From NCBI GenBank assembly GCA_965226475.1, contig CBDDDJ010000004.1, positions 1,302,001-1,366,000 of the forward strand: a DNA stretch of 64,000 nucleotides, read 5' to 3'. The notes below the pieces were generated by a model, which did not search any database, was not told the origin of the DNA, and saw nothing but the letters and a program-made list of their open reading frames with translations. Of the stretch, positions 1 to 8,017 are shown piece by piece. Origin of the DNA: JASLMY01 sp965226475. GTDB taxonomy: Bacteria > Pseudomonadota > Alphaproteobacteria > GCA-2731375. How positions within the stretch are numbered: position 1 is the stretch's first letter; each line of letters begins with the position of its first letter. A program made the translations under genes and the position numbers.

Positions 1-3
1 GCT

Positions 4-1926
4 CTAGAGATCCTCGAGATAAGGCTGGATGTCGACCTCGTCGATCTGCTCGGGCGAGAGGAAGCTCTCGGCATACTGCTGGTAGACGCCACTCTCCAGG
101 AACAGCTTGAAGAGCTCCGGGTCGATGTGCCGGTCTTTCCGCATGAAGCCCATGATCCGGATCGATTCACTGAGCGTCTTGGCCTTCTTGTAGGGCCGGT
201 CGGAGGCGGTCAGCGCCTCGAAGATATCGGCGATCGCCATGATGCGCGCCGGCACGCTCATCTCGTGTCGCTCGATCCGGCGGGGGTAGCCGGTGCCGTC
301 CATCTTCTCGTGATGACCGGCGGCGTACTCCGGCACATTCTCCAAATGTTTCGGGAACGGCAGCTTTTCCAGCATCACGATGGTCTGAATGATGTGATGG
401 TTGATCTTGTAGCGTTCCTCGTCGTTCAGCGTGCCCCGGCGGATCGCCAGATTGTGCAACTCGCCATTGTCGTATTCGTGCTCCGGCACCTCCATGCGGA
501 AGCCGCGATCCTCCTCGTCGGGTGGCCGTTCGCGGTGCAGGCGGTGGATCACATGCGCATCCTTGTCGGCGAGCAGGTTCTCGACCGCCGGCAGGGTGGC
601 GGCGGGCGTGCGTTCCATCCGGGTCCGCTCGTCGTGGCTGATGCCGAGGCGGTCGTCGAAGTGCCGGGTCCAGGTGGCGGCGGCGATGTCGTTCAGCCGC
701 TCGACCCGCTCGTCCGACATGAACTCGCCGCCGATGTTGCATTCGGCGATGAAGGCGAAGTCCTCTTCCAGCCGGCGGAAGGTCTCGTCGCGAGCCGCCG
801 CAAGGAGCGCCTCGTCGCCGCCCTCGAGCCGGCCTTTCAAGTAGGCGATTTCGGCGTCTCGGCGCAGCACTTCGAAGCGGGCCCGGATCTCGTGGACGCG
901 GTTGTAGATCGTCTCCAGCTTGGTCGCCTTGTCGACGACGAATTCCGGCGTCGTGACCTTGCCGCAGTCATGCAGCCAGCCGGCGACCTGGAACTCGTAC
1001 CATTCGTCCTCGTCGAAGGAGAACCCGGCGAAGGGGCCGTCCCCGGTTTCGCAGGCCGCCTCGGCCAGCATCATCGCCAGTTCCGGCACCCGGTTGCAGT
1101 GACCGCCGGTGTAGGGCGACTTTTCGTCGATCGCGCCGGCGATCAGCATGATGAAGGAATCGAGCAGTGCCTTCTGCGCTTCCAGCAACTGTTGGTTGTC
1201 GAGCGCCACGGCGGCCTGGGAGGCGAGCGCGCCGACATAGGATTCGAACTCCTCGGGGAAGCTCACCACGTCGCCGGATTCGGGGTCGCGGGCGTTGATC
1301 AGTTGCAGCACGCCGATGGCGTGGCCCTGCCGGGTCTTCATGGGCACCGTCAGAAACGACTTGGAACGGTAGTCCATCCCCTTGTCGACCCGCTTGGTGC
1401 CGGTGAAATCGAACTCCTCGGTATCGTAGGCATCGGGGATGTTGATGGTGAGCCCGCTGACGGCGACATGGGTGGCGACGTTGGAATTATTGGCCGTGCC
1501 CGCTTCGTCATACATCGGCAGGGAGTCGAACGCGATCGCCTCGCCCGTGGTCCCGCCCTTGGCGATGTCGAGCGTGTCGTTGCGGATGATCTCGAAGCGG
1601 AGCTCGTCGTCGTCCGTCCGCCGGTAGAGGGTGCCGCCGTCGGCGTTGGTCAGGTCCTTGGCCTCGCGCAGGATTGATTCCATGAGACGCGCCGAATTGC
1701 GGTCGGCGGAGAGCGCGATGCCGATCTCGATCAGTTTTTGCATCATCGCTTCGGGGCTGCGTCGGTCGTTTGGCGACCCGTCCCGGTCGAGGCCCTTCAC
1801 CACGCCCTCGTAATGCGACAGCAACTCGCCATAGGCGCCAGCCGCCGGGCCCAACAGGCCGTCGCGGAGATCCTCCTTCGCGGATTCGAGAAACCGTCGT
1901 TCCTGCTGCATATCGATGCGTGACAT
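4..1926 (-). CDS. GAF / HD-GYP domain phosphodiesterase
   Basis: Predicted cytoplasmic signalling enzyme of 640 residues; HD-GYP domains typically hydrolyse cyclic di-GMP. A GAF-like sensor region lies at about residues 70-250. The HD-GYP core follows, with HDCGK at 319-323 and HHEKMDGTGYP at 538-548, so metal ligands and the GYP signature are intact. These two motifs normally lie about 60 residues apart; here about 155 extra charged, helix-rich residues sit between them. No membrane segment or signal peptide is seen. The start at 1926 follows GGAGGA at good spacing. It is transcribed alone, away from the next gene. The substrate is inferred from the family only. Confidence 0.9.
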   Translation of the reverse strand: MSRIDMQQERRFLESAKEDLRDGLLGPAAGAYGELLSHYEGVVKGLDRDGSPNDRRSPEAMMQKLIEIGIALSADRNSARLMESILREAKDLTNADGGTLYRRTDDDELRFEIIRNDTLDIAKGGTTGEAIAFDSLPMYDEAGTANNSNVATHVAVSGLTINIPDAYDTEEFDFTGTKRVDKGMDYRSKSFLTVPMKTRQGHAIGVLQLINARDPESGDVVSFPEEFESYVGALASQAAVALDNQQLLEAQKALLDSFIMLIAGAIDEKSPYTGGHCNRVPELAMMLAEAACETGDGPFAGFSFDEDEWYEFQVAGWLHDCGKVTTPEFVVDKATKLETIYNRVHEIRARFEVLRRDAEIAYLKGRLEGGDEALLAAARDETFRRLEEDFAFIAECNIGGEFMSDERVERLNDIAAATWTRHFDDRLGISHDERTRMERTPAATLPAVENLLADKDAHVIHRLHRERPPDEEDRGFRMEVPEHEYDNGELHNLAIRRGTLNDEERYKINHHIIQTIVMLEKLPFPKHLENVPEYAAGHHEKMDGTGYPRRIERHEMSVPARIMAIADIFEALTASDRPYKKAKTLSESIRIMGFMRKDRHIDPELFKLFLESGVYQQYAESFLSPEQIDEVDIQPYLEDL

Positions 1927-2125
1927 CGGCGTTCCTCCGGGCGCGGCGGCCCACGTAAGCGACGCCCGCCTTTCTTGCGGAGCCGGCGTCGAATAGTCCC
2001 TCCCTGGCCGCTAGCCTCGCCCGACCGGGGCCCTTGGCACAAGGGTGTTCTCGGCGTCCGCTCCCGGCGCGGCCAAGCGCGGCGCCGTTCCGACTAGCGA
2101 CGGCGAGAACCCTCGAGGGGCGGAG

Positions 2126-2938
2126 TCAGCCCGGCCAGGCCTGGGAGAGGCGGCCACCTTGGCGGACCGGGGCGGCGCGGCGGGCGAGGCCCGTTCGGGG
2201 ATCGATTTCGAGATAGATCCCGCAGATCGTTGGCGCGCCCGTCGCCGGTTCCAGCCGCTTGGCGTTCATCTTGCGGCGGAAGCGGTCGATCGGTTCCGTC
2301 TTCTCCATCCCGATCACCGAGTCGTAGTCGCCGCACATGCCGGCGTCGGACTGATAGGCGGTACCGCGCGGCAGGATCTGGATGTCGGCCGTCGGCACGT
2401 GGGTGTGGGTGCCGATCACCGCGCTCACCCGGCCGTCGAGCAGGTGGCCGAGCGCCATCTTCTCGCTCGTCGCCTCGGCATGGATGTCGACCAACAGAAA
2501 GTCGAGATCGCGGCCGACCCGCAACTCCGCCATCACCGCCTCGGCGCAGGCGAAAGGATCGTCGAGCGGGTCCATGAAGAGCCGCCCCATCAGTTGCAAT
2601 ACGCCCGCCTTGCGGCCGTCGCCGAGTTCGTAGATTCCGAGGCCCCGACCGGGGGCGCTGGCGGGATAGTTGTAGGGGCGCAACAAGCGCGGTTCGGCAT
2701 CGAACAGCGGCAGGGAATCGCGCTGGTCGAAGCCATGATTGCCAGTGACGATGACGTCGGCGCCGGCGCCAAACAGCTCGTTCGCGATCCGCTCGTTGAG
2801 GCCGAAGCCCCCGGCGGCGTTCTCCGCGTTGACGACGACGAAGTCGAGGCCCAGGCGTTCGCGGAACCCCGGCAGCGCCCGCGCCACCGCCTCGCGCGCC
2901 GCCCGTCCGACGATGTCGCCCAGATAGAGAACCTTCAC
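2126..2938 (-). CDS. YmdB-family (TIGR00282) metallophosphoesterase
   Basis: Calcineurin-like metallophosphoesterase of 270 residues, the YmdB-type family linked to 2',3'-cyclic nucleotide hydrolysis. Visible metal-site motifs, in order, are LGDIVG near the N-terminus, NAENAAGG, TGNHGFDQ, DIHAEATSEK and GTHTHVPTAD. I chose the GTG at 2938 because the protein begins VKVLYLGDIVGRA, the usual start of the family; the frame stays open further upstream but that stretch overlaps the cyclo-ligase gene. It starts 19 bases after that gene stops and is the last gene of the zapA block. Confidence 0.93.
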   Translation of the reverse strand: MKVLYLGDIVGRAAREAVARALPGFRERLGLDFVVVNAENAAGGFGLNERIANELFGAGADVIVTGNHGFDQRDSLPLFDAEPRLLRPYNYPASAPGRGLGIYELGDGRKAGVLQLMGRLFMDPLDDPFACAEAVMAELRVGRDLDFLLVDIHAEATSEKMALGHLLDGRVSAVIGTHTHVPTADIQILPRGTAYQSDAGMCGDYDSVIGMEKTEPIDRFRRKMNAKRLEPATGAPTICGIYLEIDPRTGLARRAAPVRQGGRLSQAWPG

Positions 2939-2957
2939 TGCCGCATCTCTCCCCGTC

Positions 2958-3575
2958 TCAATTCGAACCTCCAACTCGGACCCGCCAGGTGCCGGCGTCG
3001 CTGACGAAGCCGTCGAGCGCGATATCGTTGGGCCCGGCCGGCACCCGTTCGATCTCCTGGCCGGCGAAGCCGATGCCGATCGCCACCGTCCCCGGTCCAC
3101 CGTCCCCGCGAAGCGCCGCGAGGGTGCGGTCGTAGTAGCCGCCGCCATAACCGAGCCTGAGGCCCCGGCGATCGATCGCGAGGAGCGGCACCAGCAGCAC
3201 CTGGGGCCGGACCTCGGGTGCCGTCGCCGGCGGCGTCGCCACTCGGAAGCGGCCGATTTCCAGCGCCGTCTCCGGCGTCCACCGGCGGAATACGAGCGCG
3301 CTCCCCCTCGGGCCCGTAACCGGTAGGGCACAGACGTGGCCCCGGGCATGAAGCGCCCGCAGGATCTCGCGCGTGTCGAACTCGCCGACCAGCGGCCAAT
3401 AGGCCGACACCACCTGGCCCGGCGAAAGCGACGGATCCGCCAGCAGATAATCGCGCGCCCTGATCGCGGCTTCGGTGTCGGCCGCCGCCGCGAGCGCCGC
3501 GCGCCGACGAATCTGGACCTCGCGCAGCCGAGCTTTCTCCTCGCTCGGCGATGCCGTATCCGCGCCGTCGCTCAT
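2958..3575 (-). CDS. fau: 5-formyltetrahydrofolate cyclo-ligase
   Basis: 205-residue enzyme that converts 5-formyl-THF to 5,10-methenyl-THF with ATP in one-carbon metabolism. The family signature LGYGGGYYDRTLA lies in the C-terminal half, preceded by the substrate-pocket region around VLLVPLLAID. Length fits the family. It lies directly downstream of the predicted 6S RNA and zapA, the arrangement found across many proteobacteria. The start at 3575 is the first ATG after the RNA. Confidence 0.95.
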   Translation of the reverse strand: MSDGADTASPSEEKARLREVQIRRRAALAAAADTEAAIRARDYLLADPSLSPGQVVSAYWPLVGEFDTREILRALHARGHVCALPVTGPRGSALVFRRWTPETALEIGRFRVATPPATAPEVRPQVLLVPLLAIDRRGLRLGYGGGYYDRTLAALRGDGGPGTVAIGIGFAGQEIERVPAGPNDIALDGFVSDAGTWRVRVGGSN

Positions 3576-3606
3576 GCCTGCCCCGCCATCGGCTCACAAC
3601 GCGAGC

Positions 3607-3773
3607 CGGACGGGTCCGCGATTGCCGTCGGCGTAAGTCGGTCCGCTGTGGCCTGCCTCGGCAGGTGGGCACCGTGGTACCAGAGCCAGGACTCCGGCAG
3701 GGACAGCTCCCGTCACAACGTGCATTGCCCCAGGGACTCGTTTAGCCTGACGAACAGCGCAGAAGCCCGTCCG
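3607..3773 (-). ncRNA. ssrS: 6S RNA
   Basis: The roughly 200-base gap between zapA and the cyclo-ligase gene is where proteobacterial 6S RNA is encoded. Read on the minus strand, this segment opens with CGGACGGG and closes with CCCGTCCG, giving an 8-bp closing stem. Inside are GTTCGTCAGG and TCCCTGGGG-like segments and a long GC-rich imperfect hairpin with internal bulges. Length of about 167 nt fits the family. 6S RNA mimics an open promoter and binds housekeeping RNA polymerase. Ends are estimated from the closing stem; no covariance search was possible. Confidence 0.75.
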
Positions 3774-3783
3774 ATCTGCATAG

Positions 3784-4137
3784 TTAGGCGCTCTCCAGCC
3801 GTTCGGCAACATGCTCCAGCCGTTTAAGCAGGCTTTCGAGCGCTTCCCACGCCGCGCCATCGTCGCTCGCGCTCGCCCGTGTCAGGCCCGCGCCGTTGCC
3901 GCCGCCGTCGACGCCGCGCAGTTCGTCCAGCTCCAGATAGGCGGCCGACAGCTCGTCGGCCAGCACCAGCGCCGTCATCAACAGCAGCCGGGCCTCGCCC
4001 ACCTGGCCCGCGCGCCCGACCAGGTCGTCGGCGTGGTGGTTGATATAGCTGGCGAGGTATTCGATGTGTTCTTCCTCGCCGTCGTCGCAGGCGATCTGGT
4101 AGTCGCGTCCGTTGACGGTGATCGAGACCTGACCCAT
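3784..4137 (-). CDS. zapA: Cell division protein ZapA
   Basis: 117-residue FtsZ-ring-associated protein. The N-terminal ZapA region is recognisable as VSITVNGRDYQIACDDGEEE, followed by EYLASYINHHADDL and a helical segment ALVLADELSAAYLELDEL that would form the coiled-coil dimer. I chose the ATG at 4137 because the upstream in-frame ATG at 4179 lies inside the preceding gene and the family starts just before VSITVNG. It begins one base after the upstream coiled-coil gene stops, so the two are probably translationally coupled. Confidence 0.93.
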   Translation of the reverse strand: MGQVSITVNGRDYQIACDDGEEEHIEYLASYINHHADDLVGRAGQVGEARLLLMTALVLADELSAAYLELDELRGVDGGGNGAGLTRASASDDGAAWEALESLLKRLEHVAERLESA

Positions 4138-4138
4138 T

Positions 4139-4408
4139 TCAGCCCTCCAGAACCGCGCGCAGTTCGCCGATCGCGGCATCCAGGCGCTGCGAGACCGTGT
4201 CCCTGATCTCCCGGAATTCCGCGTGCTCGCCCTTCAACGTCTCCAGTTCGCCCTGGAGCCGGGCCTTGTCTGCCTCGGCCGCCCGACGAGCCTCGAATTC
4301 GCCCGACTCCCCCGCCATTTCCCGGCGTTGTTCGACTGCCTCGACCGCCGTTTCGATCCGGTCGAGGGCCGCTTCCAGGCGCTCTTTTATGCTGTCGGCC
4401 TTGTTCAT
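4139..4408 (-). CDS. Small coiled-coil protein (DUF4164-like)
   Basis: 89-residue, highly charged, almost entirely helical protein with continuous heptad-like patterning (ERLEAALDRIETAVEAVEQ; LQGELETLKGEHAEF). It sits immediately upstream of zapA with a one-base gap. A small coiled-coil gene in this position is common in alphaproteobacteria and is usually annotated as DUF4164. A role with ZapA in division is inferred from position only. The IS4-type element begins only about 45 bases upstream of its start and may have displaced its original promoter. Confidence 0.8.
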   Translation of the reverse strand: MNKADSIKERLEAALDRIETAVEAVEQRREMAGESGEFEARRAAEADKARLQGELETLKGEHAEFREIRDTVSQRLDAAIGELRAVLEG

Positions 4409-4453
4409 ACGATCTTCCGAATTTTAGCCGGACCCACCCCTTGAGCCCTAAGG

Positions 4454-5888
4454 GATTCACACATCTTCATGGAGCGCCCAGCCCTGTTGCATGGATTTGA
4501 ACTGCTGCCAGCCGTTGTGCATGGTTATGGGACCGGGAGGGCGCTCGGAGGGGTAGCCGTTCCAGCCGCCGAGGCGGGCGATGATCCAGGCGAGCCAGGC
4601 CAGTGTTCCATCGAGATGCGGGTTCTTTTGCTTGGCGGTCTTGCCTTCGAGTTCGTGCAGCAGCGCGCGGGCGAAGGGAAGGAGTTCGGGGTCCAAGACA
4701 TCGCTGGCCGGACGCCCGCCCCCGCCGTCACGGGCCAACACCAGTTGCATGATGCGAACCGCCGCCACGAGCGCCATCGCCGCCAGCTTCATCAGGGCCT
4801 CGGCGCTCGTGACTTGGCTGCTCTCGATGTTCAGGCCTTGGCGCTTCAGGGTTCGGAAGATTTGCTCGATATGCCAGCGCTCGCGATACCAGCCGACGAT
4901 GCGCCATGCGTCTTCCGCCTTTTCGACACCATGGGTGGTCAAGAGCAGCCAGTGGATCGGCTCGGCCACCTGGCTATCGACCTCGCGCACCTCGACCAGA
5001 CGAAGGCTCAGGCTTTCCGGCGCCGTCGGGTCGGTGCAACGCTCCGGCCGCTTGATGGTCACCGTGCCGAAGCGCAGGGACAGCGTCGCCTTGCGCTTCT
5101 TGCGTCCAGGCTGGGCCCGCGGCTCGATCTTCCGACGCCCGGCCTCCCGCCAACTCTCGGCCACATCGAACAACCTGCCGCCGCCCACCAGCGCACGGTC
5201 ACGCGAGGCCCGCGTGATCATGTCACACCGCGCGTCGGGAAGCCGGGCCCATTCCTCGTAGATGTCGCTCTCGCGATCGCCGATCACCGTGACCCGCGCC
5301 GCCCTCGCCAGAACCCCCTTGGCCTGTTCGGCCACCTCGAGCCAGCGGTACGACTCCTTCCCTTCGATCGGAAGCTTGCGGTAAGCCCGTACTCGACGCG
5401 CCTCCACGGCGTCTTCCGGCGGCTCCGGGCGGGTCCAGAGCTCGGCCCCCGCCAAGCCCAGCAGCGTCCCATCCTCGGCGTCCACGGCGATCACGGGATG
5501 CACGAAAAACCCCCGATCACTACCGTTGCCAGCGGGGCCGAGACCCCGTACCCGTCCCCGATGATGCTCGTAGTTCAGCTCCGTGGTGTCCTGGATCGCC
5601 AGGACATGCCGCCCCCGGCAACTCGCCTCCAGCGGGCGGCTCGCCGCCGCGACAATCTCTCCCTCCGTCACCTTGGGATTGGCGAGAAAGCGGCCAAAAC
5701 CGAGTTCCTCCGCCCGTCCTCGCCCGATGCGGCGCAATATGCAGCTCGACCGCGCCACCAAGCGCCTAAAAAGAAGGCCCCCCTTTTTTCCAGCCGTTTG
5801 TCCCCAAAGCGGCCAGTCCACGCCGTCGCTGTAACAAACATTGTCGCGGCTCCCTCCAAATAAATCACGGGCCGCCTCAATATGAATC
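4454..5888. mobile_element. IS4-family insertion sequence (Tn5-like group)
   Basis: An element of about 1.43 kb holding one leftward transposase gene. Both ends read inward as GATTCA (4454 on the plus strand; minus strand from 5888), but similarity fades after about six bases, so the termini are tentative. No matching target-site duplication was found flanking these positions, which could mean an old insertion or wrong ends. It lies between the zapA block and the broken CHASE kinase. Confidence 0.6.
4457..5841 (-). pseudogene. IS4-family (Tn5-like) transposase, frameshifted
   Basis: DDE transposase of about 460 residues across two frames. The catalytic acids are visible: QDTTELNY, GDRESDIYE and the YRERWHIEQIF signature. 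The N-terminus (WTGRFGDKRLEKRG, from an ATG at 5841) is in a different frame from the rest (RLVARSSCILRRIGRG onward). The frames cross near 5777-5790, where the coding strand has a run of six A followed by six G. This is either an inactivating indel, a homopolymer sequencing error, or conceivably a slippery A-run of the kind other IS families use for programmed frameshifting. Confidence 0.8.
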
Positions 5889-6307
5889 ACACTCCATTCA
5901 CCCGTGGCAACAACATATTGACACCTACTACCAACATCCCACTCTTTGTGTGCATGCCTTTGCCCTTGAGCCACTGGGCACAATAGGTCTCGTGTCGAGC
6001 CATCGTCAACCAATGTCGGGCGCCAAATCCGGTCACTCCATCCCGGTTCGAGGCGTCGCGATCGGTCGATTTCGGCCGCGTACGACGCGTTTGACGTTCG
6101 GCCGTTGTTTCCACGGCTAAAATTTAATAGTCTAAATATTCCGGGCTCGGCGGGCGTTCTGCCGATTGCAAAAAAGACGGGGCGAACACGTCGGCCGGGC
6201 GCCAAGCGCGGAGTGCGGCCGACGGTGGTTTGTTCCAAATAACGGCCAAGTCGTCGGGTGCGCCCGCTTGGCCGGGACCGAACCCGTAGTCTTCTATTGC
6301 CGCTGAA
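5889..6307. other. Gap between IS4-type element and CHASE kinase remnant
   Basis: About 420 bases with no gene I can support. A 75-codon open frame on the minus strand (5887-6114) has no recognisable similarity and ends exactly at the IS border, so it could be the stub of a gene cut by the IS or chance. No convincing promoter or terminator was seen. Confidence 0.5.
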
Positions 6308-6984
6308 ATGGTGGATTTTCGCGCCGTGGGTAGGAATAGTATTGGACCGTTGGCCGGAGTGACGATCCTCGCTATCGTCGTTGTCTCGGTCGGATCGTCC
6401 TTGTGGATTGGCGCACGGCTGAGAAGCGACGCCCATGACGCTTGGCTGAACAAGGGAAAGTCCGACGCGGCCCGCATGACGGAAGGCGTACTGCTCCGGA
6501 TCTCGAAGGCCGAAATCGATCTCAGGGCCCTTGCCGGACGTCTCGACGGCGCGGCTTCACTCAACCAGGCGAGTTTTTCCCGCCTTGTCGAAGAGGCGGA
6601 GACCTGGGACCCGGACATCACTTTCTCGTCGGTGGCTTACGCGCGACGCATTCCTCGCCATCGGCGCACCGGCTACGAACGCGACGTCGGCGCCCAACTG
6701 ACGATCGTCGGCAAGCCCGGAGAGCGGGCGCCCGACGTCTCCGAAAGTTTCGCGGTGCATCTGGCCTCGCGCCGACAGATGGAACTCCGACTTCATTCCG
6801 ATCTCGTTACGCACCCGGCCATGAAGATGGTGGTCGCCGGGGCGCATCGGATGCCGGGGCACGTGATCTTGGGACCGAGCTTCGTCGCCCGGAACGGTGA
6901 CCGGCATGCGCTGATCGGTACCGCTACCGACCTCGCTGGCGGGACCGACGTCATGGTGGCGGCGATCAATCTCGCGAAATTCTT
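6308..6984 (+). pseudogene. CHASE-domain sensor kinase, 5' fragment
   Basis: First 225 or so codons of a membrane histidine kinase. An N-terminal membrane segment (VTILAIVVVSVGSSLWIG, about residues 17-34) is followed by a CHASE-like extracytoplasmic sensor domain, with the typical WDPDITFSSVAYARRIP and the late AIGTATDL-like region read as HALIGTATDLAGG. The frame is cut at residue 225 by an IS1595 element and resumes at 8018 in the same frame once the 8-bp duplication is removed. The start at 6308 has no strong ribosome binding site. The ligand is unknown. Confidence 0.8.
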
Positions 6985-8009
6985 GGCTCAATTCGTGAAT
7001 TATATGCGTCACCTTGTTACGGCGGCGGCGAGGCAGGCTCGGTCATTGGCGCCGGGGGCGAGGCCGACGAGGTGGAACCAGCTCAGGTAGTTGTCCAGAT
7101 AGCGGGTGGCGATGCCGCGGCGGGGACGCAGCAAGTCCTTCAACCGGCTGTGGCGGCTGTTCACCGTCTGCACATGCAGATCGCCCCGAACCCGTTCCCC
7201 CATCGAGCGGTTGAGTGCTTCGTGGCTCACCCCGAGCGCGGCGGCGCAAGGTGGATAGCTCGCGCCACCGTCGGAGACCAGCAGGGCGTCCTTCGCGACC
7301 ACCGGGTCGAGAGCAGCCGTGAGCGCCGCCGCGTCGACCCTGGGCAGCACCGCGCTCACCGTCGTCCCGCTCCGGTCCGCCGCCATGAGAACCGGCACCT
7401 GCTCGCGCGAGAGGCCGCGCTTCTTCGCCTTGCCGCCCCGCCGCCGTGCCTTGCGTCCCAGCCCGCGCGCGCCCTTCCGGCTCTCCAGGACGTAGGTCTC
7501 GTCCGCTTCCACGATCCCCTTGAGCACCTCCGAATCGCTCCGCGCCGCCGCCAGAAACCGGTGACGCCAGCGGAACGCCGTGCTCACCGCCACGTCGCAG
7601 CGCGCCGCCGAGGCCTTCACCGTCTCCCCCTCCGCCAGCGACGCCCCGAACGACAGCCAGCGTTCCTTGTGGTGCAGGCCCGACAGCGGCGTACCGGTCA
7701 GCGCGTTGAAGGTCCTGCCGCAGCCCTTGCACTGGTAGCGCCGCAGACCCCGCGCCATACCGCGCGAAACCGCCCCTTCGCTCGCGCAGTGCGGACAGCG
7801 CCGGGCCTCGTCCACACCAAGCTCGATCGCGGCCTTCGATGCCTCGCCTTCGCTCCGGCCCGACAGCACCGCGAGCGCCTCGTGCCGCTGCACGCGCGTC
7901 AGCCCGCGCGCCGCCGAAAGCCACACCTGGAAACCCTTGCCGTCCATGACCCAACCTCCTGACGTTCCGGGCATTCTATCACAAATGCATACGTTTCACG
8001 AATTGAGCC
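6985..8009. mobile_element. IS1595-family insertion sequence, copy 1
   Basis: 1025-bp element. Its ends are inverted repeats: GGCTCAATTCGTGAA at 6985 and TTCACGAATTGAGCC ending at 8009. It is flanked by a perfect 8-bp duplication AAATTCTT (6977-6984 and 8010-8017), the size expected for IS1595. It carries one transposase gene reading leftward. A second copy at 40246-41270 has an identical predicted protein; one base differs in the left end region (attata here, attgta there). Confidence 0.95.
7009..7947 (-). CDS. IS1595-family (ISXO2-like) transposase, copy 1
   Basis: 312-residue transposase. Near the N-terminus is a zinc ribbon (RRCPHCASEG ... YQCKGCGRTF), followed by a helix-turn-helix-like segment and the DDE-type core: IVEADETYVLESRKG, LVSDGGASYPP and TVNSRHSRLKDLL. 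The ATG at 7947 follows AGGAGG with 7-base spacing; an earlier in-frame ATG at 7974 has none. The frame looks intact, so the element may be active. Confidence 0.93.
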   Translation of the reverse strand: MDGKGFQVWLSAARGLTRVQRHEALAVLSGRSEGEASKAAIELGVDEARRCPHCASEGAVSRGMARGLRRYQCKGCGRTFNALTGTPLSGLHHKERWLSFGASLAEGETVKASAARCDVAVSTAFRWRHRFLAAARSDSEVLKGIVEADETYVLESRKGARGLGRKARRRGGKAKKRGLSREQVPVLMAADRSGTTVSAVLPRVDAAALTAALDPVVAKDALLVSDGGASYPPCAAALGVSHEALNRSMGERVRGDLHVQTVNSRHSRLKDLLRPRRGIATRYLDNYLSWFHLVGLAPGANDRACLAAAVTR

Positions 8010-8017
8010 AAATTCTT

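Noticed and set aside
127..1677. 516-residue open frame antisense to the HD-GYP gene
   Set aside because: It is a GC-rich shadow: no domain pattern, and the opposite strand has clear catalytic motifs.
5887..6114. 75-codon open frame beside the IS4-type element
   Set aside because: No recognisable similarity and no ribosome site; it ends at the IS border, so kept only as a note in the gap entry.
6129..6146. A 16-base string shared with 59782-59797
   Set aside because: A match of this length is about what chance gives within 64 kb on both strands; flanks differ and the second copy is coding inside the serine hydrolase.
7072..7962. Long open frame antisense to the IS1595 transposase, repeated at 40333-41223
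   Set aside because: It recurs only because the IS recurs; the protein is low-complexity and the transposase on the other strand has all family motifs.
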